A stretch of 64,000 nt of DNA from Hyphomicrobiales bacterium (GTDB lineage Bacteria; Pseudomonadota; Alphaproteobacteria; Rhizobiales; Rhizobiaceae). Shown in pieces: positions 63,601-64,000 of this stretch. Where the stretch lies: positions 1 to 64,000 of the forward strand of contig UCAG01000003.1 of assembly GCA_900470285.1 (NCBI GenBank), given 5' to 3'. The notes under the pieces are model-generated. The model did not search any database. It saw only the letters and a list, made by a program, of their open reading frames with translations, and was not told the origin of the DNA. Position numbers and translations under genes: made by a program. Each line of letters begins with the position of its first letter. Position 1 is the first letter of the stretch.

Positions 63601-64000
63601 CCAGCGCACAATTGAGACCGATTGTGAACGGGCGCGCATGGCGCAGCGAATACCAGAAAGCTGTCGGCGTCTGACCGGAAAGTGTGCGGCCAGAGAGATC
63701 AGTAATCGTACCGGAAATCATCAGCGGCAAACGGATGCCTTTTTCCGCAAAAACCTGTTCGCAGGCAAAGACCGCAGCCTTGGCATTGAGCGTATCGAAG
63801 ATGGTTTCGATCAGAATAATATCCGAACCACCATCAACCAGACCATGAATCTGCTCGGCATAGGCAATACGCAGATCATCAAATGTCACGGCGCGGAAAC
63901 CCGGATTATTCACATCCGGCGACAGGGAAGCCGTACGGTTTGTCGGCCCCAAAGCTCCGGCAACAAAACGGCGACGGCCATCCTTTTGTTGTGCACGCAG
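60644..64000 (-). CDS. metH: Cobalamin-dependent methionine synthase, N-terminus outside window
   Basis: MetH transfers the methyl group of methyltetrahydrofolate through cobalamin to homocysteine. About 1119 residues are in the window; the frame runs open through base 64000, and the first visible residues ([12 protein letters not shown]) match about residue 120-150 of the family, so that much is missing. The homocysteine domain has GLNCALGA and [11 protein letters not shown], the zinc cysteines. The pterin domain has [11 protein letters not shown] and [10 protein letters not shown]. The cobalamin domain has [20 protein letters not shown] with the axial His. The C-terminal activation domain has [12 protein letters not shown] and [17 protein letters not shown], which binds S-adenosylmethionine. 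The gene requires B12 and flavodoxin-type reduction. Confidence 0.97.
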   Translation of the reverse strand: MRAQQKDGRRRFVAGALGPTNRTASLSPDVNNPGFRAVTFDDLRIAYAEQIHGLVDGGSDIILIETIFDTLNAKAAVFACEQVFAEKGIRLPLMISGTITDLSGRTLSGQTPTAFWYSLRHARPFTIGLNCALGANAMRAHLAEISGVADTFVCAYPNAGLPNEFGRYDETPEVMAAQMEDFAREGLVNVVGGCCGSTPEHITAIAEATGKYEPRKPVKLAPLMRLSGLEPFTLTKDIPFVNVGERTNVTGSARFKKLITAGDYTTALDVARDQVNNGAQIIDINMDEGLIDSQKVMVDYLNLVAAEPDIARVPVMIDSSKWDVIEAGLKCVQGKPLVNSISMKEGEEAFIHHAKLVRAYGAAVVVMAFDEVGQADTKERKVEICTRAYKILTEQVGFPPEDIIFDPNVFAVATGIEEHNNYGNDFIDATKEIIETLPHVHISGGVSNLSFSFRGNEPVREAMHAVFLYHAIQVGMDMGIVNAGQLAVYESIDPELREACEDVVLNRREDATERLLEIAERFRGTAGKEAKEKDLSWREWSVEKRIEHALVNGITEYIEADTEEARQSAERPLHVIEGPLMAGMNVVGDLFGSGKMFLPQVVKSARVMKQAVAVLLPYMEEEKAQNGGEERQSAGKILMATVKGDVHDIGKNIVGVVLACNNYEIIDLGVMVPAAKILQVAKDEKVDIIGLSGLITPSLDEMVHVAAEMEREGFDLPLLIGGATTSRVHTAVKIHPKYQRGQTVYVLDASRAVGVVSQLLSPEQKDGYVADIRAEYAKVTAAHERSEAEKKRLPLARARENSEKLDWENYTPPKPSFLGTKVFETYDLQELARYIDWTPFFQTWELKGRFPAILDDDKQGPAARQLYEDAQAMLKKIIDEKWFAPRAVIGFWPANVTGDDIHLYKDETRLEHTDTFYTLRQQLSKRDGRPNVALSDFVAPKDSGKADYIGGFVVTAGIEEVAIAERFERANDDYSSILVKALADRFAEAFAEAMHERVRKEFWGYAKDETFTPDQLVGEPYAGIRPAPGYPAQPDHTEKTALFRLLDATATTGVELTESYAMWPGSSVSGLYLSHPDSYYFGVAKVERDQVEDYAGRKTMPVADVERWLGPILNYIPE

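Noticed and set aside
1-64000. CRISPR arrays, transposases, prophage or toxin-antitoxin genes
   Set aside because: No regularly spaced repeats with unique spacers and no transposase, integrase, phage-structural or toxin-antitoxin-like protein was found among the frames.

Overview
The window looks like chromosome from a Gram-negative alphaproteobacterium of the order Hyphomicrobiales, most likely a low-GC member of the Brucellaceae (Pseudochrobactrum/Ochrobactrum-like). This is inferred from the enzyme set, from an HWE-type histidine kinase, from intergenic mosaic palindromes of the kind common in rhizobia and brucellae, and from a base composition that looks near 50 % G+C. No species can be proven from the sequence alone. 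No phage, transposase, integrase or CRISPR array is visible. Both window edges cut a gene: fadD at the left lacks its 5' end, and metH at the right lacks its N-terminus.

Layout. 1-8.3 kb: acyl-CoA ligase with a lysine/alanine/proline-rich N-terminal extension; a secreted DUF4344-type metallopeptidase fused to a rhodanese-like domain, with a small exported protein behind it; a HAD phosphatase coupled to an AstE/aspartoacylase-like hydrolase; pgi. 8.5-16.2 kb: a CoxG-like protein, then a complete reductive pyrimidine-degradation cluster (preT, preA, a RutR-like TetR regulator, a carbamoyl-amino-acid amidase and dihydropyrimidinase). 16.2-23.1 kb: an RND efflux pump (permease and adaptor) and pseudouridine catabolism (psuG and a psuK carrying its own HTH). 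23.4-27.6 kb: an orphan histidine kinase, tRNA-Arg(ACG) and an AT-rich segment with an exported beta-helix protein. 27.6-39.4 kb: MgtC-like protein, a VOC ring-cleavage-type dioxygenase, an aldehyde dehydrogenase, CueR, an HWE sensor kinase, an LTA-synthase-like phosphoglycerol transferase, a PAS-GGDEF-EAL protein, and a tiny copper-type transcription unit with a CueR-like operator. 39.5-46.3 kb: membrane PQQ glucose dehydrogenase, then DUF779/adhP/aldehyde dehydrogenase with a GAF-Fis regulator. 46.5-53.7 kb: glpD and glpR, a guanylyltransferase-epimerase fusion with a phosphomannomutase (GDP-mannose supply), and tRNA-Pro(TGG). 54-64 kb: an SLT-like lipoprotein, cysQ-cysNC-cysD sulfate activation, an LhgO-like oxidase, a small Lys/Ala-rich exported peptide and metH.

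Functional themes. Catabolic modules feed central metabolism: pyrimidines to beta-alanine, pseudouridine to uracil and ribose-5-phosphate, glycerol-3-phosphate to DHAP, alcohols to acids, glucose to periplasmic gluconolactone. Uracil released by PsuG could enter the nearby reductive pathway. Cell-envelope functions (GDP-mannose, phosphoglycerol transfer, SLT lipoprotein, RND pump) form a second theme.

The most unusual item is at 39.02-39.37 kb: a CueR-type operator/promoter, a 50-codon ORF that reads like only the last membrane segment of a CopA Cu+-ATPase, and its own terminator. It is either a new copper-induced membrane microprotein or an internally deleted copA. Other notable points are the metallopeptidase-rhodanese fusion, the ManC-AGE fusion, the GlpR-type direct repeats upstream of glpD, a tandem duplication at the psuK stop codon, and three families of intergenic palindromes, two of which bracket cysQ.
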